A stretch of DNA of 64,000 nt from Tetragenococcus halophilus subsp. flandriensis (GTDB lineage: Bacteria; Bacillota; Bacilli; Lactobacillales; Enterococcaceae). The notes below the pieces were generated by a model that saw nothing but the letters and a program-made list of their open reading frames with translations, had not been told where the DNA came from and did no database searches. Location: assembly GCF_030161475.1 (NCBI RefSeq), contig NZ_BSUG01000076.1:82266-146265 (forward strand), written 5' to 3'. Position 1 is the first letter of the stretch. Each line of letters opens with the position of its first letter. Position numbers and translations under genes: made by a program. Of this stretch, positions 53,772 through 63,619 are shown piece by piece.

Positions 53772-53798
53772 AAAACAGATTCTCCTTTATTTTATCCT

Positions 53799-53857
53799 TT
53801 AAAAAGCGACTTTGGAAGAGGGTTTAAATCCCACCCTCTCAATGAAGTCGCTTTTTA
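53799..53857 (-). terminator. Terminator after oppA-like gene
   Basis: AAAAAGCGACTT and AAGTCGCTTTTT arms, with an inner AGAGGGT/ACCCTCT stem, just after the stop at 53878. Confidence 0.88.
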
Positions 53858-53877
53858 CTGTACTTTACATATATTTT

Positions 53878-55521
53878 TTATTCCATATAAGTTGTTTTGA
53901 AATCAAATTCTGCACCCACGGTATGAGAAACTAACCCTTGTATATGAGATGAACGTAGATGAGCATCCGCTCCTTGGTATAAAGGAATTACTCCCAGGTC
54001 TTCATTTAATACTCGCTCAGCTTCCACCATATCTTGCCAACGTGCTTCTGGATCATTGGCGTCTTGGTTATTGGCTTTGTCGATCAGTTGATCGTACTCT
54101 TCATTTTCCCAACTACCACGATTATAAGAATTGTCTGAAGTTAAAAGTTCTAAAAAGCCCATCGGATCAGGATAATCGCCTATCCAATTATTCATAACCA
54201 TTTCAAAATCACCGCTATCAGAACGGTCCAAGCGCACATTAAGAGGCACGTTACTAATTTCTATACTCATTCCTTCAAAATTTTCCTCTAAAGTTCCTTG
54301 AATATATTCTGCCAACTGTTTTGACTCGTCTGTATCTGAAGTCAACAATTCAATAGACAGCTCGTCAACACCTAACTCAGATTTAGCCGTTTCCCAACTT
54401 TCTTGTGCTTGCTTGACATCAGTTTCCAACGTTGTATCAGCATCTTCTACAAAATCTTCATCTGTTTCAGGATTAGAAGACAGATCACTTGGAACAAATC
54501 CTTTAGCAGCTAGCGAACCATTGCCTAAAATCGAATCCACAATATGTTCACGATCTATCAGTAAAGAAATCGCTTCTCTTAAATTTTTATTTCTAAACGG
54601 AGAGTCTTCATCTTCTTGGTTCAATTCTAAATATTGAGTCATCGCACTTTCTTCGACAACATAATCTTCATGATTCACATTTTGTAATGCTAATTCACCA
54701 CTTAAGGTTACATCATCCATTTGTCCATCTTCATAAAGATTATAAGCTGTCGAAGTTTCGGCAACAACTTCAAAATTAATGGCATCTAAATTGACTTCTT
54801 GCGCATCCCAGTAATCCGGATTTTTCTCTAAACTCCAAGAAGTATCCGCACCCGAACCATCAAAATCAGTTAATAAAAACGGTCCATTATAAACTGCATT
54901 TTCACTATTTAAAGCATACTCGTCGCCATACTCTTCTACGACCGATTCATTTTGCGGGAAAAAAGTAGGAAATGCAAGTAGGGATAAGAAATAAGGGGTT
55001 GGATCTTCCAAATGAATTTCTAGCTCATACTCACTGTTTGCTTGAATTCCAAGTTCACTTGGTTCTAAATCCCCATCACTGATTTTTTCTGCATTTTCAA
55101 CAGGCGCTAACATATAAGCATAGCTAGAAGCTGTATCAGGATCTACCGTCCGTTGCCAACTAAATACATAGTCTTCAGCTGTTACTGGATCTCCATTTGA
55201 CCATTGGGCCTCTTCTCTTAGGTTGATATTATAAGTCAAACCATCCTCGCTAATTTCTGCTTCTTCGCTAGCCCCCGCCAGTATAGGTTCATTATTTTCA
55301 TCTAAACGATATAATCCTTCATAAGCATTATTCAAAGTCGTAAAACTATATAAGTCACTTGCTAATGATAAATCAGCACTTCCCATTTCACCTGAAAAAG
55401 CCATCGTAAGTTCTTGACTGTCTTCTTCTGTATTTTCTTGTGAGCCGAATTGACACCCTACTAAAATAAAGCTACAAAAAACTAACACCAAATAAACCCT
55501 TTTCTTTAAAAAATACTCCAA
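53878..55521 (-). CDS. Oligopeptide ABC transporter substrate-binding lipoprotein (OppA-like)
   Basis: 547 residues from the TTG at 55521, which has AAGGAG 9 nt upstream; the ATG at 55551 has no ribosome site. The signal peptide ends in the lipobox LVGC (Cys about 23). The mature protein is a type-2 (SBP_bac_5) binding protein, with the family block NLREEAQWSNGDPVTAEDYV and a C-terminal LYQGADAHL segment. It captures oligopeptides outside the membrane. No oppBCDF genes are in the window, so it must use permease subunits from elsewhere. Its neighbours suggest murein tripeptides or similar D-residue peptides. Confidence 0.9.
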   Translation of the reverse strand: MEYFLKKRVYLVLVFCSFILVGCQFGSQENTEEDSQELTMAFSGEMGSADLSLASDLYSFTTLNNAYEGLYRLDENNEPILAGASEEAEISEDGLTYNINLREEAQWSNGDPVTAEDYVFSWQRTVDPDTASSYAYMLAPVENAEKISDGDLEPSELGIQANSEYELEIHLEDPTPYFLSLLAFPTFFPQNESVVEEYGDEYALNSENAVYNGPFLLTDFDGSGADTSWSLEKNPDYWDAQEVNLDAINFEVVAETSTAYNLYEDGQMDDVTLSGELALQNVNHEDYVVEESAMTQYLELNQEDEDSPFRNKNLREAISLLIDREHIVDSILGNGSLAAKGFVPSDLSSNPETDEDFVEDADTTLETDVKQAQESWETAKSELGVDELSIELLTSDTDESKQLAEYIQGTLEENFEGMSIEISNVPLNVRLDRSDSGDFEMVMNNWIGDYPDPMGFLELLTSDNSYNRGSWENEEYDQLIDKANNQDANDPEARWQDMVEAERVLNEDLGVIPLYQGADAHLRSSHIQGLVSHTVGAEFDFKTTYME

Positions 55522-55635
55522 TTTATCCAACTCCTTATGCTGAATTTTCAAAAAATTCAGTTTATTATTGTCAGTTTAATGGAAGTTATTTTACTTGTCA
55601 ATCTTCTTGCAAGACATATGTTAGATTTTTTAACA

Positions 55636-55683
55636 TAAAAATGAACGTTTATATAAATAGTTAAACTCATATAAACGTTCATT
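55636..55683 (-). terminator. Terminator of the ECF transporter operon
   Basis: Perfect 14-bp stem (ATGAACGTTTATAT with ATATAAACGTTCAT), then TTTTTA on the minus strand. Confidence 0.85.
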
Positions 55684-55706
55684 ACACTTTCTATCTTGAT
55701 GTTTTT

Positions 55707-56537
55707 CTAAAATGGGTTATAAAATCTCCCATTGTTTACTTGGAATAAAACAAGAGTGATTAGAAATAATATTACGCCAAAAATGACGACTATATAGTCT
55801 TTTGTTGCAAAAGGTCCTGCAACATACCAGGTGCGATTTTTCTTTTGACCAAATCGACGTAATTCCATTGAAGTACTGATTGTATCAATACGATCCAAAC
55901 TGGAAAAAATAAGCGGTAATAATATTCGTGCCACACCTTTTAACCGTTGAGTTAGTTTTCCCTTTTTCGACATTTCAAAACCACGAGCTTGTTGCGCCTG
56001 AGAAATGCTGAAGAAATCTTCTTGAATATCCGGAATATATCGTAAAGCTAAGGCCACCGCATAACTAACTTTATAACTAATACCGATCCGGTTCAGACTA
56101 GAAGCAAAGCTGCTAGGATTCGTGGTTAACAAAAATGCGATTGCTAATGGAATCGTGCAAAAATATTTTAAAGCTAAATTGAATAAATAAAATAATTCTT
56201 CCTGGGTAAAAGTAAAACGTCCCCAACCAGCAAAAATCATATGACGGGAACCGTAGAGTGTCACCCCATACTCTGGTTCAAATAAATATACCGCTACAAC
56301 ATTTAAAATAGAGAAGAACAAAATAAACTTCATGACAAATGAAATCTGATACCATTTGATATTCCCCACTTTAAATAAGGCTAAGGAACCTAAACTAAAT
56401 AGGATTAAATAACGCGTATCGTAAGTCGTCATAGAAGCAACTGTTGCTAGTAATAAAAATATCATTTTCGCTGTTGCATTGATTCGATGTAAGACAGTAT
56501 CCCCTGGATGAAATCCTAATATTTGTTGTTCTTTCAT
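55707..56537 (-). CDS. ECF transporter T component (EcfT)
   Basis: 276 residues, with about five helices in the N-terminal half. The conserved coupling-helix motif QQARGFEM contains the Ala-Arg-Gly signature by which T components contact the ATPases. Its ATG overlaps the stop of the fused ATPase gene (ATGA), so the two are coupled. It is the last gene of S-AA-T. It scaffolds energy coupling for vitamin or metal-like substrates bound by the S component. Confidence 0.92.
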   Translation of the reverse strand: MKEQQILGFHPGDTVLHRINATAKMIFLLLATVASMTTYDTRYLILFSLGSLALFKVGNIKWYQISFVMKFILFFSILNVVAVYLFEPEYGVTLYGSRHMIFAGWGRFTFTQEELFYLFNLALKYFCTIPLAIAFLLTTNPSSFASSLNRIGISYKVSYAVALALRYIPDIQEDFFSISQAQQARGFEMSKKGKLTQRLKGVARILLPLIFSSLDRIDTISTSMELRRFGQKKNRTWYVAGPFATKDYIVVIFGVILFLITLVLFQVNNGRFYNPF

Positions 56538-58231
56538 AAAAAACGTACCTCACGATCATACTGAATAAACCGACGGATAAACTCCGCTGGATCGGCCAAC
56601 TTCAAGCGCTTCGCTAAAGTAAAAAGACTGGTTTCTTTTAAAGATGCTTGTTCAATTAACTTTTCATTAGTCAAAACATCAATTGGATCAGTATCAGCTA
56701 AAATTTTCCCATCATTAATTACTAAAGCTCGATCACTGTATTCAAGCATCAAATGCATATCATGAGTGATCATTACGATCGTTTTTCCTAGCTGATTTAG
56801 CTCTTCAATAAAAGCCATCATTTCCGAATAATGTCTAAAATCTTGCCCGGCGGTCGGCTCATCAAGTACTAGCATTTCTGGTTCTAAAACAAGAATCGCC
56901 GCAATTGTTACCCGCTTTTTTTGACCATAGCTTAGCGCAGCGATAGGCCAATTACGAAAAGGGTATAGACCACAAACTTTTAAAGTATGAAAAACTTTTT
57001 CTTTGATTTTCTCTGAATCTTCTCCCCTTAACACCAATCCTAAAGCAACTTCGTCAAAGATCATTTTTTGTGAAATCATTTGATTAGGATTTTGCATCAC
57101 ATAGCCAATTTTATCTGCTCGCTCTTTAATAGATTCCTTATCTATGATTTGATCTTGCCACTTCATTTGTCCACTAGGTTGAATAAATCCACAAATCGCT
57201 TTGAATAATGTCGACTTCCCTGCGCCATTTTTACCTACTACACTAATCTTTTCTCCTTGATGTAAGGTAAGTGAAAGGTCATTTAATATGTATGGATCTT
57301 GCTTATGATATTTATAACTCACATGCTCCATAGAAAAAAGTGGTATTTGAGAAGTATATTCAGTCTTTTCTGGCAATTTCGCTTGCCAATCCGATACTTT
57401 TTGTTGCACTGTAGGATTTATAAGATCTTCAGTATTTCTTGCATCAGAAAAATCAACACCAGCATATTTCAAAGCCGTCAGATACAATGGTTCCCGAATA
57501 CCGTTAGTAGGCAATAAATCGGTACGTAATAGTTCATTTGGCGTTTGGTCTGCGATAATTTCTCCATCGTTAAATACAATAATACGGTCGACAGGTTTTG
57601 CTAAAGCATCTTCTAATCGATGTTCAATGATTACAACAGTTGCTTGACTACGCTGATGCATTTCATCAATCAAACCGATCGCTTCTTTACCTGTAGCAGG
57701 ATCAAGATTGGCCAGCGGTTCATCAAAAAGTAAAATTGGTGATTCATTAATTAAAACGCCTGCCATTGAAACCCGCTGTTTTTGACCGCCAGATAAATCT
57801 TGTGGACGTTTATCTAAATGATCAGCTACTCCAATAGTTTTCGCCCATTGTGCTACTTTTTTCTGCATTTGCGATTGTTTTACAGCATCGTTTTCCAGGG
57901 TAAAAGCAATATCTTCTGCCACTGTTAATCCGATAAATTGTCCGTCTGTGTCCTGTAAGACAGTTCCTGTGTCAAAAGATAAATCAAAAATCGAAGTTTC
58001 TTGTAAATTTTTCCCTTTGATTTTCGCTTTGCCCGTGATTTCACCTTGATATTTATACGGAATTAACCCATTAATACAATGAGCAAAAGTTGATTTTCCA
58101 CTACCCGAAGGACCGACAACCAGCACCTTTTCTCCTTCATTAATGGTTAAATTCAAATGTTTCAAAGTTGGCTCGGACTGACTATTATATTGAAAAGAAA
58201 AATCTTGAAATTCGATGATTGGTTTGTTCAT
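56534..58231 (-). CDS. ECF transporter duplicated ATPase (EcfA-EcfA fusion)
   Basis: 565 residues with two complete ABC ATPase domains in one chain. The first has Walker A GPSGSGKST, signature DLSGGQKQR and Walker B ILLFDEPLAN. The second has GKNGAGKST, ALSYGQKKR (an altered signature) and MLVLDEPTAG. A linker of about 50 residues lies around 245-295. Fused ATPases of this kind (YkoD-like) are seen with dedicated ECF systems rather than the shared EcfA1/A2 module. It starts about 87 nt after the S-component gene. Confidence 0.94.
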   Translation of the reverse strand: MNKPIIEFQDFSFQYNSQSEPTLKHLNLTINEGEKVLVVGPSGSGKSTFAHCINGLIPYKYQGEITGKAKIKGKNLQETSIFDLSFDTGTVLQDTDGQFIGLTVAEDIAFTLENDAVKQSQMQKKVAQWAKTIGVADHLDKRPQDLSGGQKQRVSMAGVLINESPILLFDEPLANLDPATGKEAIGLIDEMHQRSQATVVIIEHRLEDALAKPVDRIIVFNDGEIIADQTPNELLRTDLLPTNGIREPLYLTALKYAGVDFSDARNTEDLINPTVQQKVSDWQAKLPEKTEYTSQIPLFSMEHVSYKYHKQDPYILNDLSLTLHQGEKISVVGKNGAGKSTLFKAICGFIQPSGQMKWQDQIIDKESIKERADKIGYVMQNPNQMISQKMIFDEVALGLVLRGEDSEKIKEKVFHTLKVCGLYPFRNWPIAALSYGQKKRVTIAAILVLEPEMLVLDEPTAGQDFRHYSEMMAFIEELNQLGKTIVMITHDMHLMLEYSDRALVINDGKILADTDPIDVLTNEKLIEQASLKETSLFTLAKRLKLADPAEFIRRFIQYDREVRFL

Positions 58232-58317
58232 AATATTCTCCTACACAATTATTTCCCATTTATTTTAACAAAGAAAAAGAAGATAAGGACAAAAAACGTC
58301 CATTACCTTCAAAAAAA

Positions 58318-58866
58318 CTAATCTTTTTGTAAACTACCTTTTTTCGTTTGGGTAGAAGCATAAGCTTTCATTAAAAGCGTACCAATGACACCCACAGCAA
58401 TTGAATTTAATAACGTTGAAAACACGCCTTGAGTATACACTTTAGAAGCGGCTTCGCTATATACTAAGACATCTAGTGTCGGTGCGATCAAGCCCCAAAT
58501 AACAGCATGACCCAAAACTTGTACAACATTAAAATAAATCATTGCTTTTTTAGTAAATTCCCCACTTTTAAGATCAACTTTCCGTGTTGCCCAGCCGTAA
58601 ACTGCACCAATAAGTCCGGAACAAATAATCCATGTCCACCAAGGAAAACCATAAGTCAAATCTTTTAATGTGTGACCAATTAATCCAATTAAAGCAGCAG
58701 GCAATGGTCCATATAGAGCGCCCATTAGCGACAAAAATGGATAAGTCGTTTCGATATTTGTATTCGGAATCCCAGAAGGAATTGTCACAAAACGACCCAA
58801 AATAACAAACAAAGCAGAACCAATCCCAATGGCCACGATTGTCTGTACAGAAAAACCTTTTTTCAT
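58318..58866 (-). CDS. ECF transporter S component, UPF0397 family
   Basis: 182 residues, about five or six helices. The block [26 protein letters not shown] and the [13 protein letters not shown] segment mark the UPF0397 family. I chose ATG 58866 (GAGG 7 nt upstream); a GTG two codons earlier lies too close to the ribosome site. It is first in the S-AA-T operon and thus the dedicated substrate-binding subunit. The ligand of UPF0397 proteins is not established to my knowledge. No riboswitch is visible upstream to help. Confidence 0.88.
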   Translation of the reverse strand: MKKGFSVQTIVAIGIGSALFVILGRFVTIPSGIPNTNIETTYPFLSLMGALYGPLPAALIGLIGHTLKDLTYGFPWWTWIICSGLIGAVYGWATRKVDLKSGEFTKKAMIYFNVVQVLGHAVIWGLIAPTLDVLVYSEAASKVYTQGVFSTLLNSIAVGVIGTLLMKAYASTQTKKGSLQKD

Positions 58867-59069
58867 TTTCACACCTCTTCATTTCGACTTTATGAAAATA
58901 ATCCTACCGCTTTTTATAGAGCGGGTCAATATAAAAGCGATTTGTAATCATAAAGTTCGGTTTCAACAATTACTAAATAGATAAAAATTCCAACTTTTGT
59001 AGATAACTTAATTTCTATAAAGGTTGGCGCACCTAACAATAAGGGAACGATCTTTTTATCAAAGTAACC

Positions 59070-59176
59070 CTAGTTTTACGAATTCTAGAGCTTCTTTGCT
59101 AAAACTACTCTAATTTTGTAAATTCTAGGGTTTCTTTGCCAGACTTGCTCTAGTTTTTTGATTTCTAGAGTCCCAT
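59070..59176. repeat. Tandem array of a 40-bp unit (about 2.7 copies)
   Basis: Units begin CTAGTTTT/CTAATTTT at 59070, 59110 and 59150, exactly 40 nt apart. Each continues ...ATTCTAG(A/G)G-TTTCTTTGC. CTAG and CTAG at 19 nt make a small dyad in each unit. The array lies between the S-component start and the NERD gene end. It is unrelated in sequence to the 41-42 bp repeat. Confidence 0.8.
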
Positions 59177-59191
59177 TTGTACACATACACA

Positions 59192-60158
59192 TTATTTTTG
59201 ATTCCAAAATACTCTACTATCCATAGAAGCGAAATATGCTTTTTGCTTCTCAAACCAAATATCGTAAGTAACTCCTTTATTCTCATAAGAATAAGTATTT
59301 TTCAAACGTACGAAATACTTTTTCAACAGTGCTTCAATGTAACCTGGACTATATTCCTCGCCAATAAATTCCAAAATATTCTTTTTCTTTAATGGGATAT
59401 GATGTCTGATGACACCATACTCACATACCGTACGTAGTAGCGCTTTTTCTTTTGCTTCAGAATGACCGCAGTGACATTCTAAAGTATAGCGAAATTGTTT
59501 CTTTGTAGCACAACTACCACAATTTGGGCAACAAATTCCTTTTTTTAGGCTTGCAAAACGTTCAGGATGAGTGATACGGCTTGTCTTATAACCAGGTATA
59601 CGATATTTATAAAGTGCTTGTTGCCAAGAAGTCGACTCACTAGAATTTTTCAATGATAGCAACCATTGTGCGATTTGGTTAGAGTCGAGCACAAGCTCAT
59701 TCAAAGGATCAACTATCTTTATTTGAGCGTTAGGATTGATGAATATTAAAACTCCCTGAACAGTGAGTTTTATTCCTTCTTGATAAAGTATTTGTTGAGC
59801 TATTCGACAGGCACGTGACAATTGTTCACAAATGTTATTCGGTAAAAATACTTTCATTTCTTGTCCAACAGTGGTTTTCATATCGATAGTTCCCTTGATA
59901 GTTTTTAACATCAGCTAACCAAAGTATGTCTTTTCCAGTAATTAATTTATCGATTTGAGTAACACTATTTCCTAATTGGAGTGTAACATCATCCATTGTT
60001 GTCAAATCTTCGTTAAAATACCGACAAAATTTATCAAATTGCACTTCTCCCTGATAACCTTTCAACAACTTCCAATACTCGTTTTCTTCCAATTTTGTTA
60101 ATCCATTTCGTCTGTACAGCGTTTCTAAATATTGTAAATCATGACTTTTTTGTCGCAT
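59192..60158 (-). pseudogene. NERD-domain nuclease-related protein, split by a frameshift
   Basis: The upstream frame (from ATG 60158, AGGGG 7 nt before) encodes the NERD core. It has GYQGEVQFDKF, LQLGNSVTQIDKLI and ILWLADVKNYQGNYRYE, including the Asp and Asp-x-Lys residues of the nuclease-like fold. It stops at 59835 after SIFTE. The other frame takes up exactly there with LPNNICEQLSRA, the usual continuation in NERD proteins, and runs to 59192. It includes a zinc-ribbon-like CCPNCG...CHCGH segment. Removing one T from the T5 run near 59840 joins them into about 320 residues. Mutation, phase variation or sequence error cannot be told apart here. Confidence 0.7.
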
Positions 60159-60225
60159 AATCAAGCCCCTTTTACTATATATACGCAAAAAATCATCATT
60201 TCTTTTTTTTAAATAAAAAAATCAT

Positions 60226-60267
60226 TTGACAAAAAAAGTGTTTTACGTTATCGTTTACAAATATAAT
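60226..60267 (+). promoter_or_regulatory. Promoter region of the metY-metA operon
   Basis: TTGACA at 60226-60231 followed after 17 nt by TATCGT; a better TATAAT lies at 60262-60267 but at an unusual distance. Upstream of a T-box leader. Confidence 0.45.
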
Positions 60268-60555
60268 TGAAACACGTCGATAAAGAAAGTAAAATTCATT
60301 AATTTCTAAAAGAGAGCTTCGGTAGCTGAAAAGAAGTGAAAGGAAATGAGTTTGAAAATGGCTTTTGAGTGGGTACTTCAAGAAATGATTTTTTAGAGGT
60401 ACACGGATATCCCCGTTAAAACGATCGTAATATCGCACTATTATTGTGCTGTATTGGCGCAGAGGTAAAAGCTCAAGCTTTTACGAACTAAGGTGGTACC
60501 ATGTATGTTAATACATCCTTAAAAGAGAAGATTCTCTTTTAAGGATTTTTTTTAT
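60268..60555 (+). promoter_or_regulatory. T-box leader (probably tRNA-Met) controlling metY-metA
   Basis: The leader has the T-box core AAGGTGGTACCA at 60490-60501. A stem-I-like region with AGAGAGCTTC and GAAAATGGCTTTTGAG lies upstream. The terminator at 60516-60553 pairs CCTTAAAAGAGAA with TTCTCTTTTAAGG and ends in a T run. An ATG at 60358-60360 sits where the specifier codon is expected, consistent with uncharged tRNA-Met as the signal and with the methionine genes downstream. The exact specifier placement is inferred. Confidence 0.88.
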
Positions 60556-60574
60556 TTTAAAAGGAGGAATAATC

Positions 60575-61849
60575 ATGACAGAACAAGGTTTTGAAACATT
60601 GCAATTACACGGAGGACAAACGGTCGATAAAGAAACAGGCAGTCGTGCAGCTCCTATTTATCAAACAACTTCTTATGTTTTTGAGGATGCGGACCAAGCA
60701 GCCGGACGTTTTGAATTAAGTGATCCTGGAAATATTTATACTCGTATTACTAATCCAACCAATGCTGTTTTAGAAGAAAGACTTACCTTACTTGAAGGCG
60801 GTGTTGGAGCCATTGTAACCGCATCTGGATCAGCAGCGATTACTTATGCTATTCAAAATCTAGCACAAACTGGAGATCATATTGTTTCAGCCTCCAGCCT
60901 TTATGGCGGTACCTATAATCTATTTGCCCACACTCTTCCTACGCTAGGAATTACAACCAGCTTTGTCGATTCAGACGAACCCGCTAATTTTTCAGCTGCT
61001 ATTCAAGAAAACACTAAAGCTATTTTTCTTGAATCTTTGGGTAATCCCGACATTAACATTGCTGATTTCGAAGCGATTGCTGATATTGCGCATCAAGCCA
61101 ATGTTCCAGTCATCATCGATAATACTTTCGCAACGCCCTATTTATTTAAAGCATTTGAACATGGTGCAGATATCGTTGTTCATTCAACAACTAAATATTT
61201 AGGCGGACATGGTGTAGCTTTGGGTGGCGCGATTATTGATTCAGGAAATTTCGACTGGAAAAATGGAAAATTCCCGCAATTTGTAGATCCAGACCCTAGT
61301 TATCACGGCACATCATGGATTGAGGCTGCAGGCAGCGCTGCTTTTATCACTCGAGCTCGCGCCGTCATTTTACGCGACACTGGTGCCGCTGCTTCCCCAT
61401 TTAATTCCTGGTTAGTATTATTAGGTGTAGAAACTTTATCTCTTCGTTTAGAAAGACATGTGGAAAATGCACAAAAAATTGCCGAGTTTTTAGAAAACCA
61501 TCCAAAGGTTGCTTGGGTAAATTATCCTGGCCTAAAAAGTAATAAATATCATGAATTAGCTCAAAGATATTTTCCTAAAGGCGTGAGTGGCATATTTACT
61601 TTTGCTTTAAACGATGGGGACAAAGCGGGTAAAGAATTGATTAATAAAGTTGAATTATTTTCTCTATTAGCAAATGTTGGTGATGCAAAATCATTAATTA
61701 TCCATCCTGCTTCTACAACACATTCACAATTGGATGAACAACAATTAAAAGATGCAGGCATTCAACCAGGTACAATTCGACTTTCCATTGGTTTAGAAAA
61801 TAGCCAAGATTTAATTACTGATTTATCACAAGCTCTAGAAACTATTTAA
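60575..61849 (+). CDS. metY: O-acetylhomoserine sulfhydrylase
   Basis: 424 residues of the Cys/Met metabolism PLP family, in the longer MetY size class. It joins O-acetylhomoserine with sulfide to give homocysteine. The PLP lysine is in [13 protein letters not shown] (about 207), and the cofactor aspartate is in [12 protein letters not shown]. The N-terminal YTRITNPTN and C-terminal [10 protein letters not shown] blocks are typical. AGGAGG precedes the ATG. It lies behind a T-box leader and 16 nt before metA, whose acetylated product it uses. Confidence 0.95.
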   Translation: MTEQGFETLQLHGGQTVDKETGSRAAPIYQTTSYVFEDADQAAGRFELSDPGNIYTRITNPTNAVLEERLTLLEGGVGAIVTASGSAAITYAIQNLAQTGDHIVSASSLYGGTYNLFAHTLPTLGITTSFVDSDEPANFSAAIQENTKAIFLESLGNPDINIADFEAIADIAHQANVPVIIDNTFATPYLFKAFEHGADIVVHSTTKYLGGHGVALGGAIIDSGNFDWKNGKFPQFVDPDPSYHGTSWIEAAGSAAFITRARAVILRDTGAAASPFNSWLVLLGVETLSLRLERHVENAQKIAEFLENHPKVAWVNYPGLKSNKYHELAQRYFPKGVSGIFTFALNDGDKAGKELINKVELFSLLANVGDAKSLIIHPASTTHSQLDEQQLKDAGIQPGTIRLSIGLENSQDLITDLSQALETI

Positions 61850-61865
61850 AAAGGGAGGTACGGAC

Positions 61866-62780
61866 ATGCCTTTAAAGTTAATCGACAACTTACCAGTAAA
61901 ACAACAATTGGAAAAAGAAAATATTTTTGCTTTAAATCATGACCAAGCCCTTCACCAAGATATACGACCTTTAAAAATCGCGATTTTAAACTTGATGCCC
62001 GGGAAAATGGAAACAGAGCTACAGCTATTACGTTTACTATCGCAAAGTCCTTTACAGATAGATATTGATTTTATTCAAATGAAAAGTCACAAGACCAAAC
62101 ATACAGATGTCGCTTATTTGAATAAGTATTATTTAACATTTGATCAGATTAAAGATTATTATTTCGATGGCTTGATTATTACGGGAGCTCCTGTAGAACA
62201 ACTGAACTTTGAAGAAGTAGATTACTGGAAAGAGCTGACCTATATTTTATCTTGGAGCCGGACACATACAACATCAGCTTTGCATATTTGTTGGGGCGCA
62301 CAAGCTGCTCTTTACTATCACTATGGTGTTAACAAAACAAAGTATTCCCAAAAGTTATTTGGTATTTACGAAAATACTATTGTAAATGAACATCAACTTT
62401 TACGCGGGTTTAGTGATTTATTCTTAACACCTCAGTCACGTTATACCAGTATTGACGAAAAACAAGTTAGCCAAGCACCGCTAACTATTCTGTCAAAAAA
62501 TGAACAATTAGGATCGCTTATGCTTATATCTAATGACCAAAAAAATGTATTTATCCTAGGACATATGGAATATGAAACTGCAACTCTACACGATGAATAC
62601 CTTCGAGATCAAACACAAGGACTTGCAACTACAAGACCGGAAAATTATTATTCGGGAGCACCCAAAAAAGAGAATATAAAGAATCGTTGGCGTTCTGAAG
62701 CTTACTTGTTTTATCACAATTGGTTAAACGATATCTACCAACGAACGCCTTATCAATTTACAGAGAATGGAGTGAAATAG
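61866..62780 (+). CDS. metA: Homoserine O-acetyltransferase (MetA type)
   Basis: 304 residues of the class-I glutamine-amidotransferase-like MetA family. The catalytic cysteine is Cys142 in LHICWGAQAALYY. The histidine and glutamate partners are in GHMEYE. Residue 111, which sets acyl specificity in this family, is glutamate (GAPVEQLNF). That is the acetyl-CoA form, not the glycine of succinyl-transferring E. coli MetA. This agrees with the neighbouring O-acetylhomoserine-using MetY. GGGAGG lies upstream. It is the last gene of the T-box operon. Confidence 0.94.
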   Translation: MPLKLIDNLPVKQQLEKENIFALNHDQALHQDIRPLKIAILNLMPGKMETELQLLRLLSQSPLQIDIDFIQMKSHKTKHTDVAYLNKYYLTFDQIKDYYFDGLIITGAPVEQLNFEEVDYWKELTYILSWSRTHTTSALHICWGAQAALYYHYGVNKTKYSQKLFGIYENTIVNEHQLLRGFSDLFLTPQSRYTSIDEKQVSQAPLTILSKNEQLGSLMLISNDQKNVFILGHMEYETATLHDEYLRDQTQGLATTRPENYYSGAPKKENIKNRWRSEAYLFYHNWLNDIYQRTPYQFTENGVK

Positions 62781-62861
62781 AAATCTAGGTAATTGCTATT
62801 TCTTACACGTGGTTGAAATTCCTACTATAATTCGCTAAACTCAAGTTGTTTCGGTATGAAA

Positions 62862-62898
62862 AAGACGTTGGGAAAAGTTTTTTCTCAGCGTTTTTTTC
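62862..62898 (+). terminator. Terminator of metY-metA
   Basis: GACGTTGGGAAAA pairs with TTTTCTCAGCGT, then TTTTTTT. Confidence 0.75.
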
Positions 62899-62954
62899 AT
62901 ACTGTTGTCTATGTTCTATAAAGTATGACCGTTCTTTTTACATGTTAAATAATT

Positions 62955-63617
62955 TTAATCGTCTATCATTGTCGTACTACTTTTTTTACTTATTTTTTTA
63001 CAAAAGGCCAAAAAGGAGCCAAAATCTTTTTGTTTTGCCAACTTTTTAACTATCGTTTCATCGTTTAACAAAACCACAAGTTCTTCAAATAGCTGTTCGA
63101 AAGAGTTATCTCTTTCTTCTTTTAAGGCAAGTAATAATATTAAACGAACCTTTTTATCGCCCCACTGTATAGGCTTTTCTAAGGAACAAACAGCTATTGC
63201 ATTTTTCTTAGCTTCTCTGTTGATAGCATGGGGTAACGCATATGAATGACCAAATGCTGTACTGGAAAGCGATTCTCGCTCGAGAACTTTTTGTATATAG
63301 TTACTCTCAACATAGTCGTTTTGATATAGTCGTTCACACAAGAAAGTTATAACTTCTTTAGCACTAGCAAAATTCTGAATTGGAAAAAATAACTCTTTTT
63401 TTAGTAAACTTTCTAAAATAGTAGATTTTATTTTCTCTTCTGATAGAATTTGTGTAATATGGTCCAAATCTTTATCAGACAAAAAAGATTGGTACATATA
63501 TATAGGAATATCTGTAGAGAAATCTAATTTTTCTGTTGTTAAAATCATATCTGAATTAATTTCATAATTCATTGCCTTGTTAAAACCTTGATATGACAAT
63601 ACGTTCAAAAAACACAA
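62955..63617 (-). pseudogene. C-terminal fragment of a PRD/PTS-regulated transcription factor, truncated by an IS
   Basis: The fragment starts in an EIIB-like domain (MILTTEKLDFSTDIPIYMY, then SDKDLDHITQIL). It continues into a fructose/mannitol-type EIIA domain with the phosphohistidine in AFGHSYALPHA. In BglG/MtlR-type regulators this tail follows a DNA- or RNA-binding domain and two PRDs, none of which are present. Going upstream on the minus strand the frame runs straight into the insertion sequence at about 63620 and meets a stop. It has no proper start or ribosome site. The regulated PTS is not visible in the window. Confidence 0.75.
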
Positions 63618-63619
63618 AA

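Noticed and set aside
58574..58882. 102-codon minus-strand ORF over the UPF0397 gene
   Set aside because: It is an alternate frame of the S-component gene; the UPF0397 frame has the conserved family blocks.
60196..60438. Minus-strand 80-codon ORF
   Set aside because: It lies antisense to the T-box leader and has no ribosome site; its length is a by-product of the structured RNA.
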